The notes beneath the pieces were generated by a model. The model ran no database searches. It worked only from the letters and a program-made list of their open reading frames with translations, and was not told where the DNA came from. A stretch of DNA of 64,000 nucleotides from Medicago truncatula (taxonomy: Eukaryota; Streptophyta; Magnoliopsida; Fabales; Fabaceae). The stretch lies in NCBI RefSeq assembly GCF_003473485.1, contig NC_053046.1, forward strand, positions 14,270,001 to 14,334,000. Direction: 5' to 3'. How positions within the stretch are numbered: the first letter of the stretch is position 1; every line of letters starts with the position of its first letter. Of this stretch, positions 12,620 through 25,966 are shown piece after piece. The position numbers and the translations under genes are program-made.

Positions 12620-12665
12620 ACTTGAGTCAGGAAATTTTCAAAAAAAAAAAACTTGAGTCAGGAAA
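12620..12665. mobile_element. 31-bp insertion with a 14-15 bp direct repeat and A-tract in ABCC exon 1
   Basis: The 15-mer ACTTGAGTCAGGAAA occurs at 12620-12634 and again at 12651-12665. Between the copies lies TTTTC followed by 11 A. The first copy is in the ABCC frame (IPLESG) and runs to a stop at 12654-12656; the second re-enters the conserved frame (LESGKVLSALATF). A long direct repeat next to a poly(A) run is the mark of target-primed (LINE-machinery) insertion, here with almost no body. Slippage or a sequencing artefact are alternatives. Confidence 0.75.
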
Positions 12666-14628
12666 GGTTCTGTCGGCACTTGCAACATTCAGGATGCTTC
12701 AAAGGCCTATTTATAGTCTTCCAGATGTAATTTCAATGATAGCACAAACTAAAGTTTCTCTTGATAGGATCGGGTCGTTCCTTCGTCTTGATGACTTGCA
12801 GTCTGATGTTGTCAAAAAGCTTCCTCCGGGTAGTTCTGATACTGCAATTGAAGTGGTTAATGGGAATTTTTCTTGTGATTTATCTTCACCCAATCCAACT
12901 TTGCAGAACGTAAACCTCAAAGTTTTTCATGGCATGAAGGTTGCTGTTTGTGGTACTGTTGGATCAGGCAAGTCTACTTTACTTTCATGTGTATTGGGAG
13001 AAGTACCAAAGATATCAGGCATCCTTAAAGTTTGTGGAACAAAGGCCTATGTTGCTCAATCACCATGGATTCAAAGTGGCACGATAGAGGATAATATATT
13101 GTTTGGTGAACACATGGTTAAGGAAAGGTATGAGATGGTACTTGAAGCATGTTCCCTGAAGAAGGATCTGGAAATATTGTCATTTGGTGATCAGACAGTT
13201 ATAGGCGAGCGTGGAATAAATTTGAGTGGTGGACAGAAACAGAGAATACAAATTGCTCGCGCTCTTTACCAAGATGCTGATATATATCTATTTGATGATC
13301 CTTTTAGTGCCGTGGATGCTCATACAGGATCTCACCTTTTTAAGGTAACTCATTTTATGTGTTTTGTTTGTGATTATGTGCAATATAATCCGGCTATTCT
13401 ATTTTCTGTGCACGCTAAAAAATAGTTATCAGGTTCTTACATACACACGATTCGCTTCTTGAATTGATACTTAATTGAACTCAATCGATACAAATCCCTA
13501 ATGTGTATCTGTTTGGACATGAATTTCATTTTGAATTACGATTGACTGTGATGAATCATGATTCATTTAATGAATCACTACCTAAACTTAGTGTAACAAA
13601 CCGATCCACTTATTTTGATGTTCGTATATGATATGATATCTGCTTATAATGTTGTTATGTCATTTGTTCTTTTACTTAAAAACGACATGTTTTTTTATGG
13701 GCAACATATCTTTAGATTTATAAAAAGATTCTATTCACGATTAAGAAAAAATGTCTTCTGATTCAGGATTTGAATCTCGATTTGATGACCATGCACAGCT
13801 AATTCTTGGTTTAAGTCTTTTGAAATGTAGTTACTTCCAACAGGATGACACTTATGTAATTATTTTATAGTCAGTGAAATTGTTTGTTTAAATTGTGTGG
13901 CAGGAATGCTTGCTGAGTGTTCTAAGTTCAAAAACAGTTGTTTATGTTACTCATCAAGTGGAGTTCTTACCTACTGCTGACCTTATATTGGTGAGTATTT
14001 ATTGTTATTCTATTGTCCTTAATTTAAACAGATGGATTTTCTCTTGACCTCTTTTTTCGGCTTTTGTTATAGGTCATAAAAGATGGAAAAATTACTCAAA
14101 GCGGAAAGTATGCCAGCCTTCTTGACATTGGAACCGATTTTATGGAAGTTGTTGGTGCACACAGAGAAGCTTTGTCTGCACTTGAATCATTGGATGGAGG
14201 AAAAACATCTAATGAGATAAGTACATTCGAACAAGAAGTAAGTATCTCTGGCACTCATGAAGAGGCAACCAAAGATGTGCAAAATGGTAAAGCAGATGAT
14301 AATAGCGAACCGAAAAACCAACTTGTTCAAGAAGAAGAAAGGGAGAAAGGTAAAGTTGGGTTTTCGGTGTATTGGAAGTATATCACAACTGCATATGGAG
14401 GATCTGTCGTACCATTCATATTATTGGCCTATATTCTTTTTCAAGCTCTTCAAATTGGAAGCAACTACTGGATGGCGTGGGCAACTCCCATCTCAGCAGA
14501 TGTGGAGCCACCTGTTGAAGGGACGACTCTTATTGAAGTCTATGTTGGTTTGGCCTTTGCAAGTTCTATATGCATTCTTGTTAGATCTATGTTACTTGTT
14601 ACAGTTGGTTGTAAGACAGCTACTATAC

Positions 14629-15453
14629 TGTTGTTTTTGAAATTAGAACTGCCAGAAGAAAATACCGGGTTGAGTCACGACCAGGTCGCTCTCTTTAAGA
14701 CGTTTCGCGGCACTACCCAAGTTGTGCAGGGTAGACTAACAACCACGCCGTCTCCAGGATAAAACAGCCCAGATCACTGTTACGATTATACACTGCACAG
14801 TATACAACCGCTCGTAGATATACACCTCAAATATAGTTTAATCGTTTGATTAAACTATTCAATACGGTACGAAGCCGTTCTGTATGAAACCGAAAGGGAC
14901 AGAAGAAGAGGAAGAAAAGAATGACTCGTTAACACAAGTCGAAGGGAGAAGAGAGGAATCGCACAGGAAGTTTCAACTGTTTAATTCGATGTGTTAAATG
15001 AGGGGAGCGAGCTCTCCTTTTATAGGAGGAGTTCCAAAAACGAGAGTCTTGGGGACAAAGCCTACGCGTTTCTGTTCCTTATTGGATGTATCTGGACGCA
15101 CGTACACACGTTTTGGATTGGGTTGAATCGCAACGCGTTTAATTAATAATTAATTTATCATTTTCAAGTGACAAAAAAATTTATTTCATTTTCCACCACG
15201 ACCCAGGCCCGGTTCGGACAGACGGCGGCGTCGTCGTCGCGCGATATATATATGTTTTTGTAAGCGTTCACCCGTTCACAAAAGTGGGTACCCCAAGGGC
15301 ACACCCTTGGAGGTCACTCTTCCCTTATATAAACACTTTCTAGTTGGGGTGACTAACCAATGTGGGACATTTTTAAGTCACACAACCACACTAGTTCTTA
15401 GTAGTGCTTATTCTCATCCAAACTTCTCACTAGATTGAACTAGTGTTCCAACA
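14629..15453 (+). mobile_element. Solo LTR, 825 bp, in ABCC exon 3
   Basis: The insert starts TGTTG and ends CAACA. It is flanked by the 5-bp duplication TATAC (14624-14628 and 15454-15458). The uninterrupted exon reads straight across one TATAC copy (KTATILFKKMH). Near the right end is CCCTTATATAAAC (about 15323), a likely LTR TATA box on the + strand. No gag or pol is present, so this is the product of LTR-LTR recombination. The copia-like assignment is a guess. Confidence 0.9.
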
Positions 15454-16229
15454 TATACTCTTCAAAAAAATGCACTTGTGTATCTTTCGCGCCCCCATGT
15501 CATTTTTCGATTCTACTCCAAGTGGACGGATCCTTAATAGAGTATGTCATAACACTGTTCTTTCTGTTAATTATAACTTTGGAATACTTTGTTGCTTGTT
15601 TTTTTTTTTATCGCTTTCTTCCTCTTTGTTGTCTTGCAGGCTTCTACTGACCAAAGAGCAGTGGATACAGACATTCCTGATAAAATTGGCACATTTGCCT
15701 TTTCTATGATCCAGCTTCTGGGAATTATAGCAGTTATGTCTCAGGTTGCATGGCAAGTTTTCATCGTATTTTTACCCATGATAGCAGTCAGCATTTGGTA
15801 TCAGGTATTATTTGGACCATCAAGGCATTAACATCACAGATTATATACCATTTCCTTTATTTTGTTGCAAATATGACTCCATTCTATAATATTATATGGT
15901 GATGCTTAACAACTTTGAAACTTATTATCTGCAGCGATATTATTTACCATCAGCCCGTGAACTGTCACGTTTAGGTGGAGTATGCAAAGCCCCAATCATT
16001 CAACACTTTGCGGAAACAATTTCCGGCACTTTAACCATTAGAAGCTTTGATAAACAGTCAAGATTTCATGAAACAAATATGAAACTGATTGATGGGTATT
16101 CTCGGCCAAAGTTCAACATTGCTGCTGCTATGGAATGGTTATGTTTCCGTTTAGATATGTTGTCTTTGATCACATTTGCCTTTTCTTTGATATTCTTGAT
16201 ATCGATTCCACCTGGAATCATAAATCCAG

Positions 16230-17473
16230 GTACGTAATTCAAGTCTGGTGATTAAATAAACAGAAAATAAAGATAGTTTTGGAAAATATATATGGAGAGA
16301 TGAGACTAGGTCTTTCGAGTCATCAATGTTCCCCTAATTGGTATACTGCACCTATTTTTATGAATGATTTTCTAGTTCCATGATAGTTAACAAAATAGTC
16401 CTAATCAATCCCTTGAGTTAGGACCTTGAGTTAGGACCCTCTACTCAAACTACAGACCCTAATTCCTTAGGTGGTCTAATAATCTTTGAAGGTTTAAGCA
16501 CGTTAACCTAATATCACTAGCAAACGATTATCCATTCCTAGACTAACCATGTTTATTAGAACAATTCAATTAGGTCTAAGTCGAAAGCTATGGTCAGTAG
16601 TCATTCGTTCTCACTAAATCATGTTTATATTTGATCAGAATATAACAAGCATTAAGAACAATTGAATTGAATAAAAACTAGATTGTCATTCGCAATAAAT
16701 AAAGTTTCTCACAGCAACATGTTTCAATTAGGGTTACAAAGAATCATCTCAGACCCTAATCAAGAGAATTAGCTAGGCATGATAAAAGGAATAAACAACA
16801 TAGTAAAGAAAATAAACCGATAGAAATCCGTTGTTGCCGGCGTTGCTCTCAGTTTCTTCTCAATTGGTGCGGTTGTTGTTTTCCATATGCAAGCCTTATT
16901 CTTTTTCTCCTTTGCGTGAATGCCCTTCCCAAAACGTGATGTCACCAGCGTGCCTTCAAAACTGTTGTGCAGCCTCCTTATATAGCCTTATGTAACCTAT
17001 TTTCCAAAATCCAATCAACATGTTACGGTCTTCTTTTCTTTTTGCTCAAGCCACACATTTCCTCTTTTTTTAGTACAATGACCTATGATAACATCAAGCC
17101 CACTTGTTTCTTCTTTTTGCACCTTCCATGTTGTGACATTCTTTTATTTCCTTTCCTTGTGCCACGTCCTTACAATCGTGTCACGAAATAGCCATCGTGA
17201 CACGTTTTAACAATGTCGAATGAACCTCATCCTGTGCTTCAAATCGTGACACGAATTTGCTTTCCTCAAAATCTTCTATTTTTCTTGATTTCTTTGTTGT
17301 TTAAACTTGCTTGTGAACTCAAAATATCATGAAAATGACACTAAAAATAGTGAATGACTGACTGTCATCATCTGGTATTATATATCAATCAAAATTTCCT
17401 CTGCTTGTGTAATTCTTGATATGGAGTTGGGCATAATTATTTCTCCTTTGTGTCATTTTTCTGATTTTTGAAG
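16230..17473. other. Long ABCC intron, probably carrying an unclassified insertion
   Basis: This 1244-bp intron is several times longer than the other ABCC introns. The part from about 16400 to 17290 has a different texture: 'gagttaggacc' doubled near 16420, several 'cgtgacacg' words near 17170-17250, and a locally higher GC around 16820-16960. I could not find ends or a target duplication, so the insertion is only suspected. Confidence 0.35.
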
Positions 17474-18583
17474 GCATTGCTGGTCTAGCTGTTACCTATG
17501 GTCTAAATTTAAACATAATACAAGCTTGGATGATATTGACACTTTGCAACTTGGAGAACAAAATTATATCGGTAGAAAGGATGCTTCAGTATACAACCAT
17601 TCCAAGTGAGCCTCCCCTTGTTTTAGAAGAAGAAAATAGGCCAATCCCTTCTTGGCCCGCATATGGCGAGGTTGATATACGGAACTTGCAGGTAGCTGAA
17701 ATTTTTTCTCCCTATTGCGGGACTTTTAAATATGTTTTTGATTCTGATTTCTTTCATTTTGCGGTCAATTGACTTTTAAAATTCATGCTCTATATAGAAA
17801 TTGGCTAATGAATTAAGCTTTGGATACAACATACTCCATAACATAATTTTTGTATAAGATTTTTGTGCTCCATTTCAACATTTGTAGTGATTTGTTGTCT
17901 GTGATGAAGGTTCGGTACGCTCCACATCTTCCGCTTGTGTTGCATGGCCTGACATGCACATTTCGTGGAGGATTGAAAACCGGCATTGTTGGTAGAACAG
18001 GTAGCGGCAAATCAACTCTTGTACAAGCACTTTTTCGACTCGTTGAACCTTCTGCTGGGGAACTTATCATTGACAACATCAACATCTATACAATCGGACT
18101 GCATGATCTGAGGTCTAGACTAAGCATTATCCCGCAAGACCCAACAATGTTTGAGGGGACAGTGAGAAGTAATCTGGACCCCCTTGAAGAGTACACTGAT
18201 GAACAAATATGGGAGGTGTGTTTGTGTTTTTTTATTTGTTGAACAAAATGCAATGACAATGACCCTTGGTTTTGAACAAAATTTTAGACATGTGATTGTT
18301 CTTCAAATACTGATTTACATTCTTTAAAATAGGCCTTGGATAAGTGTCAACTGGGAGATGAAGTTAGAAAGAATGAAGGAAAGCTTGACTCTTCAGGTTT
18401 GTCTTCTAATTTTATTGAACATAAATACTCCTTGCAGACTTAAATATAAGCAAAAGGGTACATCTATACGTCCAAAGGGAGTATATAGTAAATTTAGACC
18501 AACTGATATATAGTATTGCTATATTTAAGTTCAGATGAATTATATAGTATTTCTACTTACTTTTCTAATGTGGAAGTTGATGA

Positions 18584-18835
<252 letters not shown>

Positions 18836-19087
18836 TAACAAAACTTTTATTTGTCATTGAACTTTCAGTATCTTTAGTTCCTTGTTTCGTTTTCTGAATT
18901 TTTTTGTCTATTGCTGTAGGACTTGTTGAGGAGTATGACTCCCCAACCACATTGCTAGAGGATAAGTCATCATCTTTTGCTAAGCTTGTTGCAGAGTATA
19001 CCTCGAGGTCCAACTCCAACTTTTGAGAAATCTGTTGATCACTAATTGGTCTATTGTCCAAATTAAAAGTTTTTCGCTAAAGAAAAA

Positions 19088-19630
19088 ATGACTATTAGAA
19101 AGAATGCATTTTCAGTAATAGTAGAAGTTTTTGAGAGGCATGGCGCCACAACCTTGGATACACAGGTCTTTGAATTGAGAGACTCAAAGTTGGTTTATGA
19201 TATTGCTGATAAGGTATTATTGCTTATTCACTTCTTTACTAGTTGAGTTGATTTTAAGAATATTTGGGAGAATCTTTTTTTTACAGCATTCAAATAAGTG
19301 AATTTTTTTAACATTTTTTCTCTATAAGTGAAACAAATTGTTCATGAATCTAGATTTCTGCTTTTTAAGTCAGACCACCATTAAGGATTGGTTCGCACCA
19401 AATCCATAGATAGAGTTAAATTTCACCTCATGCTATCTGGTAATCAACTTGTTTAAGAGGGTGAGGAGCTCTGTTCTTGGAGGTATGACTTGACAGTTCT
19501 ATTTTCTAGATTTGCAGCTATGGATGGTCTGACATCTTTAAAAAGGTACCAAATAGCTAAGTCTACAGAAGTGACAATCCATCTAAAGGAAGATACCCTG
19601 AATTTTATCAATGTGGCTTCGAAGGCTGTT
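19088..19630 (+). pseudogene. Cytosolic histidyl-tRNA synthetase gene fragment
   Basis: Two exon-like pieces resemble class II histidyl-tRNA synthetase. 19088-19213 reads MTIRKNAFSVIVEVFERHG, then FELR, then DSKLVYDIADK. The segment of about nine residues normally between FELR and DSKL is missing. 19460-19625 reads GEELCSWRYDLTV, then MDGLTSLKRYQIAK, and after a frame change NPSKGRYPEFYQCGFEG (19574-19624). This is motif 2 territory of the synthetase. The 246 bp between the pieces has GT/AG borders, so the copy arose from genomic DNA and not from a processed mRNA. The deletion, frame change and lack of the rest of the gene make it non-functional. Confidence 0.8.
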
Positions 19631-21482
19631 TCCGACCACCTTGAACTTGCTCAAGAAAAACAAACACTGAATTTGTGTTACTTGTCGCAAGACCTCTCTA
19701 TCGTGCTACATCTTACATATTACATGCAATTTTGGAGAGCTTTTTTTCAATCTATTTGTATGTTATTTTGTCCGTTGATAGCAAACATTTTCGACAGAAA
19801 TGGTTTAATGTTGTTTGATGTAGTTTTATGTCATTTTGTTTTATTTAATTTTTACGAATTTTAATGAAGTTACTAACCGTGGATTTGGACAAGCATGTAC
19901 GTTCTTGGAACACTCAAAAGAAGAGATCAAGCTAAACATTTGAACCATGATTTTTACTTTTAGCACTAATTAAGAATTAGCAAAAGTGAAATAAACACAT
20001 TCTTTACATGCTATTTTGATGCATAAATGGCAAGACTCTCTTGTAAAGATTGTGAAGTGAATTGAATGAAGACAGTAGTCAAGAAACATTCAAATGCTTA
20101 TAATTCTAGCAGCAGATTTATGTGTATGATTTGTTCCCTCCTGGATTTATTTACAAATATTTTCCCTTTGAATTCAATAAAACAAGGCAAAAGTTTTTTT
20201 AACAAGCAAACGGAGTGTCACTCTATGTAGAAGTCATGAACCAACAATTTTTTTTTTTTTCATGGCTACAACACTCATGCAGAGGAGATAGACATCATAA
20301 CGCTTGTTTGATGCAGCAACTATTTGACCAACTTCTACTAATTAGAGTTTTGGTCAATTTACAACTCAACAAACTTCGGATGCGAGAAATAAAATCAACC
20401 TATATAACCAAACATGACATTACTTGCTCTTTGCCAGGGGCAATATGCAACAAGTACGACACTAATGCACAAACATAAATGGCGCAAACCTCATAATTGT
20501 TGTAGTCAAGGTGAGTAAGAAAACTCAACCCATTAGAGGTTCATGATTCCCACAAATAGCATTGACAATTGAATCACCAGTCACAATTAAGCTCTAGCAA
20601 GAGGTAGTGAGTAAACGATGCTGCAAAAAACCACTGCAATCAGAGATAAATAACTAATATATTTTCCTAAGCAAGGGTTAACAATTGTGTAAAATCACAG
20701 CCCATTAGCTAAGACTCGAGAGTATGTTCAAATTGATGGTATAGTGTGGAACCAGTGAAATGAAATGAGATAATATCCCTTTTACAAATCTAAAAAACCT
20801 ATTCCATTTCATTCTACTACATTCCGCCCTATGTAAGCAATTCAAATGTATCCTAAAATACATGAATTTCCAAAACACGATGGATAAAATAAGTGACATA
20901 AAAACAAACTAATTGAAAGGTATGCATACAAGGTTACTTGATATGCAAGTCTTGTATAAGGCTATATATAGCCAAAGTCATTGAACAATAATAATAGTGA
21001 GTATTTTACCAACTCAACACTAATAACAAATTCAGTATCATAAACAAACAACAGCTATGTAGAAGAGGCATATAACCTAAAATATGTAGTTTTTGAAATT
21101 TGTTTTCCAGGGCTAACAATTGTGGAATGTCACATTATAACTGAAATCGGCCGATTATTGGTATAGTGTGAAACGCAGTGAAATGAAAAGACACAACGTT
21201 CATTTTTAGAGATCTAACCAACCAATTAACTAACAACATTTCATTTCACTCTATTACACCTTTAATTATAAAAAAGAAGTATATCATAAATAAAAGACAT
21301 ATGATTTTATCAACAATCAAATTCATAAACAAAGAAGTGAACTTTAATTCAACTTGATTCACTAAGTAATTGAACAAAAACAAAAACAAATTAAACCATA
21401 ATATTTCTAAATAATATATTGAACCAAATCAAAAACAAGAAGTGAAATGATGAGAGAGTATTTATTTAGCTAATTAATTCAA
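19631..21482. other. Intergenic, no gene recognised
   Basis: Open frames here are short and show no domain. Two stretches, about 20690-20850 and 21115-21270, share 'acaattgt', 'ggtatagtgtg', 'cagtgaaatgaaa' and 'catttcattctac/catttcactctat'. They look like old copies of one another. Function unknown. Confidence 0.5.
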
Positions 21483-21652
21483 GCTGCAAAGTAGTATTTA
21501 ATTAATATTCATTCATTGATACATCAATCACAGGAGTACATATTCAAACTGCAAAGTAGTACATGATAATATAATAATACCAGAACTGATTAAACTAAAA
21601 GAAAACAGGAGTTTTTTTATTTATTACTATAGTAACTCCCATCAGCATCTCC

Positions 21653-22341
21653 TCAGTTGGCATCATCGGTCCAAGACATGTCATTCTGGAATATCCAGTG
21701 ACAAACTTCAATTTCACCTGGAGCTGAGCCAAGTTCAAGAAAAGCCGGATGGCTACGGCTCGATGAAGAAGTGTCAATGTGACACACAACAACAACTTGA
21801 TTTATCTTGATTCTTTGGAGGGTAAGTATTTCAACATTATAGACCCTCACCATGGGAATGTAATGACAAAAGTATAGCATAACAGGGAACACTTCCTGGT
21901 GACATGTGACAGATTCTGTCACATTCCCCCCTTGAATTCTACTTACCCTACCCACCATGACATTCTTACCCGACCCTTTCACATTTAGGGTCTTACGAAG
22001 CACAACTTTGGGACCCAGCATAGAAGATGCAAAAATCTCCATTTCGTCCATAGACCTCACACACTTTATTGTCTCGCCTCTGGCGGGGGCCCTCTCACAA
22101 TTTTCAAGCGTCTCTTTCATCCTCTTTTCTGTTGCACCGTTATCAGAAATCCTGAAAAATTGTTTCAACAAATTCATGTTTTTAGTTGTTAATGATGGTA
22201 ACTTAGCAATTATAGTTGGAGATAAAAATTGTCTCTTATGGATTTTATCCCTGATATCGGTCATTTGCATAACCACTCCTTCATTCAACATTTTCTCCCG
22301 AAAAAATAAAGATTTTGCCCATTTTGCCCATTTTCTCCCAT
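21653..22341 (-). CDS. BURP-domain exon, unit 1 (type A, open)
   Basis: The exon begins at a likely acceptor (TTTGCAG, complement of about 22342-22348) and reads FADGRKWAKWAKSLFFREKM, then LNEGVVMQMTDIRDK, to a stop at 21653. It contains the full BURP signature CHX10CHX26CHX25CH: CHQEVFPVMLYFCH, then VCHID, then VCHWIF. The FFRE, then VMQMTDIRDK start and the ERAP, then ETIKCV region match the BURP domain of polygalacturonase-1 non-catalytic beta subunits, cell-wall proteins. The first exon (signal peptide and aromatic repeats in that family) is not present, so a functional product is doubtful. Unit 1 is slightly diverged (SSSSRSHP where the others have SSWSRSHP, and WTDDAN at the end). Confidence 0.8.
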
Positions 22342-22545
22342 CTGCAAAGTAGTATTTAATTAATATCCATTCATTGATACGTCAATCACAGGAGTACATA
22401 TTCAAACTGCAAAGTAGTACATAATAATATAATAATATCAGAAATGATTAAACTAAAAGAAAACAGGAGTTTTTATTTATTTATTACTATAGTAACTCCC
22501 ATCAGCATCTCCTCAGTTGGCATCAGCGGTCCAAGACATGTCATT

Positions 22546-23191
22546 CTAGAATATCCAGTGACAAACTTCAATTTCACCTGGAGCCGAGCCAAGTTCAAGA
22601 AAAGCCGGATGGCTACGGCTCCATGAAGAAGTGTCAATGTGACACACACCAACAGCTTGATTTATCTTGATTTTTTGGAGGGTAAGTATTTCAACATTAT
22701 AGACCCTCACCATGGGAATGTAATGACAAAAGTATAGCATAACAGGGAACACTTCCTGGTGACATGTGACAGATTCTGTCACATTCCCCCTTGAATTCTA
22801 CTTACCCTACCCACCATGACATTCTTACCCGACCCTTTCACATTTAGGGTCTTACGAAGCACAACTTTGGGACCCAGCATAGAAGATGCAAAAATCTCCA
22901 TTTCATCCATAGACCTCACACACTTTATTATCTCGCCTCTGGCGGGGGCCCTCTCACAATTTTCAAGCGTCTCTTTCATCCTCTTTTCTGTTGCACCGTT
23001 ATCAGAAATCCTGAAAAATTGTTTCAACAAATTCATGTTTTTAGTTGTTAATGATGGTAACTTAGCAATTATAGTTGGAGATAAAAATTGTCTCTTATGG
23101 ATTTTATCCCTGATATCGGTCATTTGCATAACCACTCATTCATTCAACATTTTCTCCCGAAAAAATAAAGATTTTGCCCATTTTCTCCCAT
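22546..23191 (-). pseudogene. BURP-domain exon, unit 2 (type B, broken)
   Basis: This is the same exon as unit 1 with three lesions. There is a TGA after MLNE (the 'cattcattcaac' variant at about 23139-23150) and a one-base loss in the C-run at about 22788 (five C against six in open units), which shifts the frame just before the first CH. There is also an early TAG after HWIF (complement of about 22543-22548) that removes the last residues. It is typical of the B type apart from the C-run shift. Confidence 0.85.
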
Positions 23192-23362
23192 CTGCAAAGT
23201 AGTATTTAATTAATATCCATTCATTGATACGTCAATCACAGGAGTACATATTCAAACTGCAAAGTAGTACATAATAATATAATAATACCAGAACTGATTA
23301 AACTAAAAGAAAACAGGAGTTTTTATTTATTTATTACTATAGTAACTCCCATCAGCATCTCC

Positions 23363-24051
23363 TCAGTTGGCATCAGCGGTCCAAGATATGTCATTCTGGA
23401 ATATCCAGTGACAAACTTCAATTTCACCTGGAGCCGAGCCAAGTTCAAGAAAAGCCGGATGGCTACGGCTCCATGAAGAAGTGTCAATGTGACACACATC
23501 AACAGCTTGATTTATCTTGATTCTTTGGAGGGTAAGTATTTCAACATTATAGACCCTCACCATGGGAATGTAATGACAAAAGTATAGCATAACAGGGAAC
23601 ACTTCCTGGTGACATGTGACAGATTCTGTCACATTCCCCCCTTGAATTCTACTTACCCTACCCACCATGACATTCTTACCCGACCCTTTCACATTTAGGG
23701 TCTTACGAAGCACAACTTTGGGACCCAGCATAGAAGATGCAAAAATCTCCATTTCGTCCATAGACCTCACACACTTTATTGTCTCGCCTCTGGCGGGGGC
23801 CCTCTCACAATTTTCAAGCGTCTCTTTCATCCTCTTTTCTGTTGCACCGTTATCAGAAATCCTGAAAAATTGTTTCAACAAATTCATGTTTTTAGTTGTT
23901 AATGATGGTAACTTAGCAATTATAGTTGGAGATAAAAATTGTCTCTTATGGATTTTATCCCTGATATCGGTCATTTGCATAACCACTCCTTCATTCAACA
24001 TTTTCTCCCGAAAAAATAAAGATTTTGCCCATTTTGCCCATTTTCTCCCAT
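23363..24051 (-). CDS. BURP-domain exon, unit 3 (type A, open)
   Basis: This is an open BURP exon from the acceptor near 24052 to the stop at 23363, with the full CHX10CHX26CHX25CH signature. Its predicted protein is identical to that of unit 5 (25074-25762). As in all units the upstream exon is missing, so expression as a secreted BURP protein would need an exon from elsewhere. Confidence 0.8.
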
Positions 24052-24255
24052 CTGCAAAGTAGTATTTAATTAATATCCATTCATTGATACGTCAATCACA
24101 GGAGTACATATTCAAACTGCAAAGTAGTACATAATAATATAATAATATCAGAAATGATTAAACTAAAAGAAAACAGGAGTTTTTATTTATTTATTACTAT
24201 AGTAACTCCCATCAGCATCTCCTCAGTTGGCATCAGCGGTCCAAGACATGTCATT

Positions 24256-24902
24256 CTAGAATATCCAGTGACAAACTTCAATTTCACCTGGAGCCGAGCC
24301 AAGTTCAAGAAAAGCCGGATGGCTACGGCTCCATGAAGAAGTGTCAATGTGACACACACCAACAGCTTGATTTATCTTGATTTTTTGGAGGGTAAGTATT
24401 TCAACATTATAGACCCTCACCATGGGAATGTAATGACAAAAGTATAGCATAACAGGGAACACTTCCTGGTGACATGTGACAGATTCTGTCACATTCCCCC
24501 CTTGAATTCTACTTACCCTACCCACCATGACATTCTTACCCGACCCTTTCACATTTAGGGTCTTACGAAGCACAACTTTGGGACCCAGCATAGAAGATGC
24601 AAAAATCTCCATTTCATCCATAGACCTCACACACTTTATTATCTCGCCTCTGGCGGGGGCCCTCTCACAATTTTCAAGCGTCTCTTTCATCCTCTTTTCT
24701 GTTGCACCGTTATCAGAAATCCTGAAAAATTGTTTCAACAAATTCATGTTTTTAGTTGTTAATGATGGTAACTTAGCAATTATAGTTGGAGATAAAAATT
24801 GTCTCTTATGGATTTTATCCCTGATATCGGTCATTTGCATAACCACTCATTCATTCAACATTTTCTCCCGAAAAAATAAAGATTTTGCCCATTTTCTCCC
24901 AT
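24256..24902 (-). pseudogene. BURP-domain exon, unit 4 (type B)
   Basis: This unit has six C in the C-run, so the frame is intact through the BURP signature. It carries the type-B TGA after MLNE and the early TAG after HWIF. The internal frame from a downstream Met gives 196 residues. Very close to units 2 and 6. Confidence 0.85.
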
Positions 24903-25073
24903 CTGCAAAGTAGTATTTAATTAATATCCATTCATTGATACGTCAATCACAGGAGTACATATTCAAACTGCAAAGTAGTACATAATAATATAATAATACC
25001 AGAACTGATTAAACTAAAAGAAAACAGGAGTTTTTATTTATTTATTACTATAGTAACTCCCATCAGCATCTCC

Positions 25074-25762
25074 TCAGTTGGCATCAGCGGTCCAAGATAT
25101 GTCATTCTGGAATATCCAGTGACAAACTTCAATTTCACCTGGAGCCGAGCCAAGTTCAAGAAAAGCCGGATGGCTACGGCTCCATGAAGAAGTGTCAATG
25201 TGACACACATCAACAGCTTGATTTATCTTGATTCTTTGGAGGGTAAGTATTTCAACATTATAGACCCTCACCATGGGAATGTAATGACAAAAGTATAGCA
25301 TAACAGGGAACACTTCCTGGTGACATGTGACAGATTCTGTCACATTCCCCCCTTGAATTCTACTTACCCTACCCACCATGACATTCTTACCCGACCCTTT
25401 CACATTTAGGGTCTTACGAAGCACAACTTTGGGACCCAGCATAGAAGATGCAAAAATCTCCATTTCGTCCATAGACCTCACACACTTTATTGTCTCGCCT
25501 CTGGCGGGGGCCCTCTCACAATTTTCAAGCGTCTCTTTCATCCTCTTTTCTGTTGCACCGTTATCAGAAATCCTGAAAAATTGTTTCAACAAATTCATGT
25601 TTTTAGTTGTTAATGATGGTAACTTAGCAATTATAGTTGGAGATAAAAATTGTCTCTTATGGATTTTATCCCTGATATCGGTCATTTGCATAACCACTCC
25701 TTCATTCAACATTTTCTCCCGAAAAAATAAAGATTTTGCCCATTTTGCCCATTTTCTCCCAT
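25074..25762 (-). CDS. BURP-domain exon, unit 5 (type A, open)
   Basis: This is an open BURP exon with the same predicted protein as unit 3. It has the acceptor at about 25763, all four CH pairs and the stop at 25074. Identity at the protein level across 1.7 kb of separation supports very recent duplication or conversion. Confidence 0.8.
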
Positions 25763-25966
25763 CTGCAAAGTAGTATTTAATTAATATCCATTCATTGATA
25801 CGTCAATCACAGGAGTACATATTCAAACTGCAAAGTAGTACATAATAATATAATAATATCAGAAATGATTAAACTAAAAGAAAACAGGAGTTTTTATTTA
25901 TTTATTACTATAGTAACTCCCATCAGCATCTCCTCAGTTGGCATCAGCGGTCCAAGACATGTCATT

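Noticed and set aside
12635..12650. Tiny intron in ABCC exon 1
   Set aside because: The 31 bp has no GT/AG borders and is far below plant intron size.
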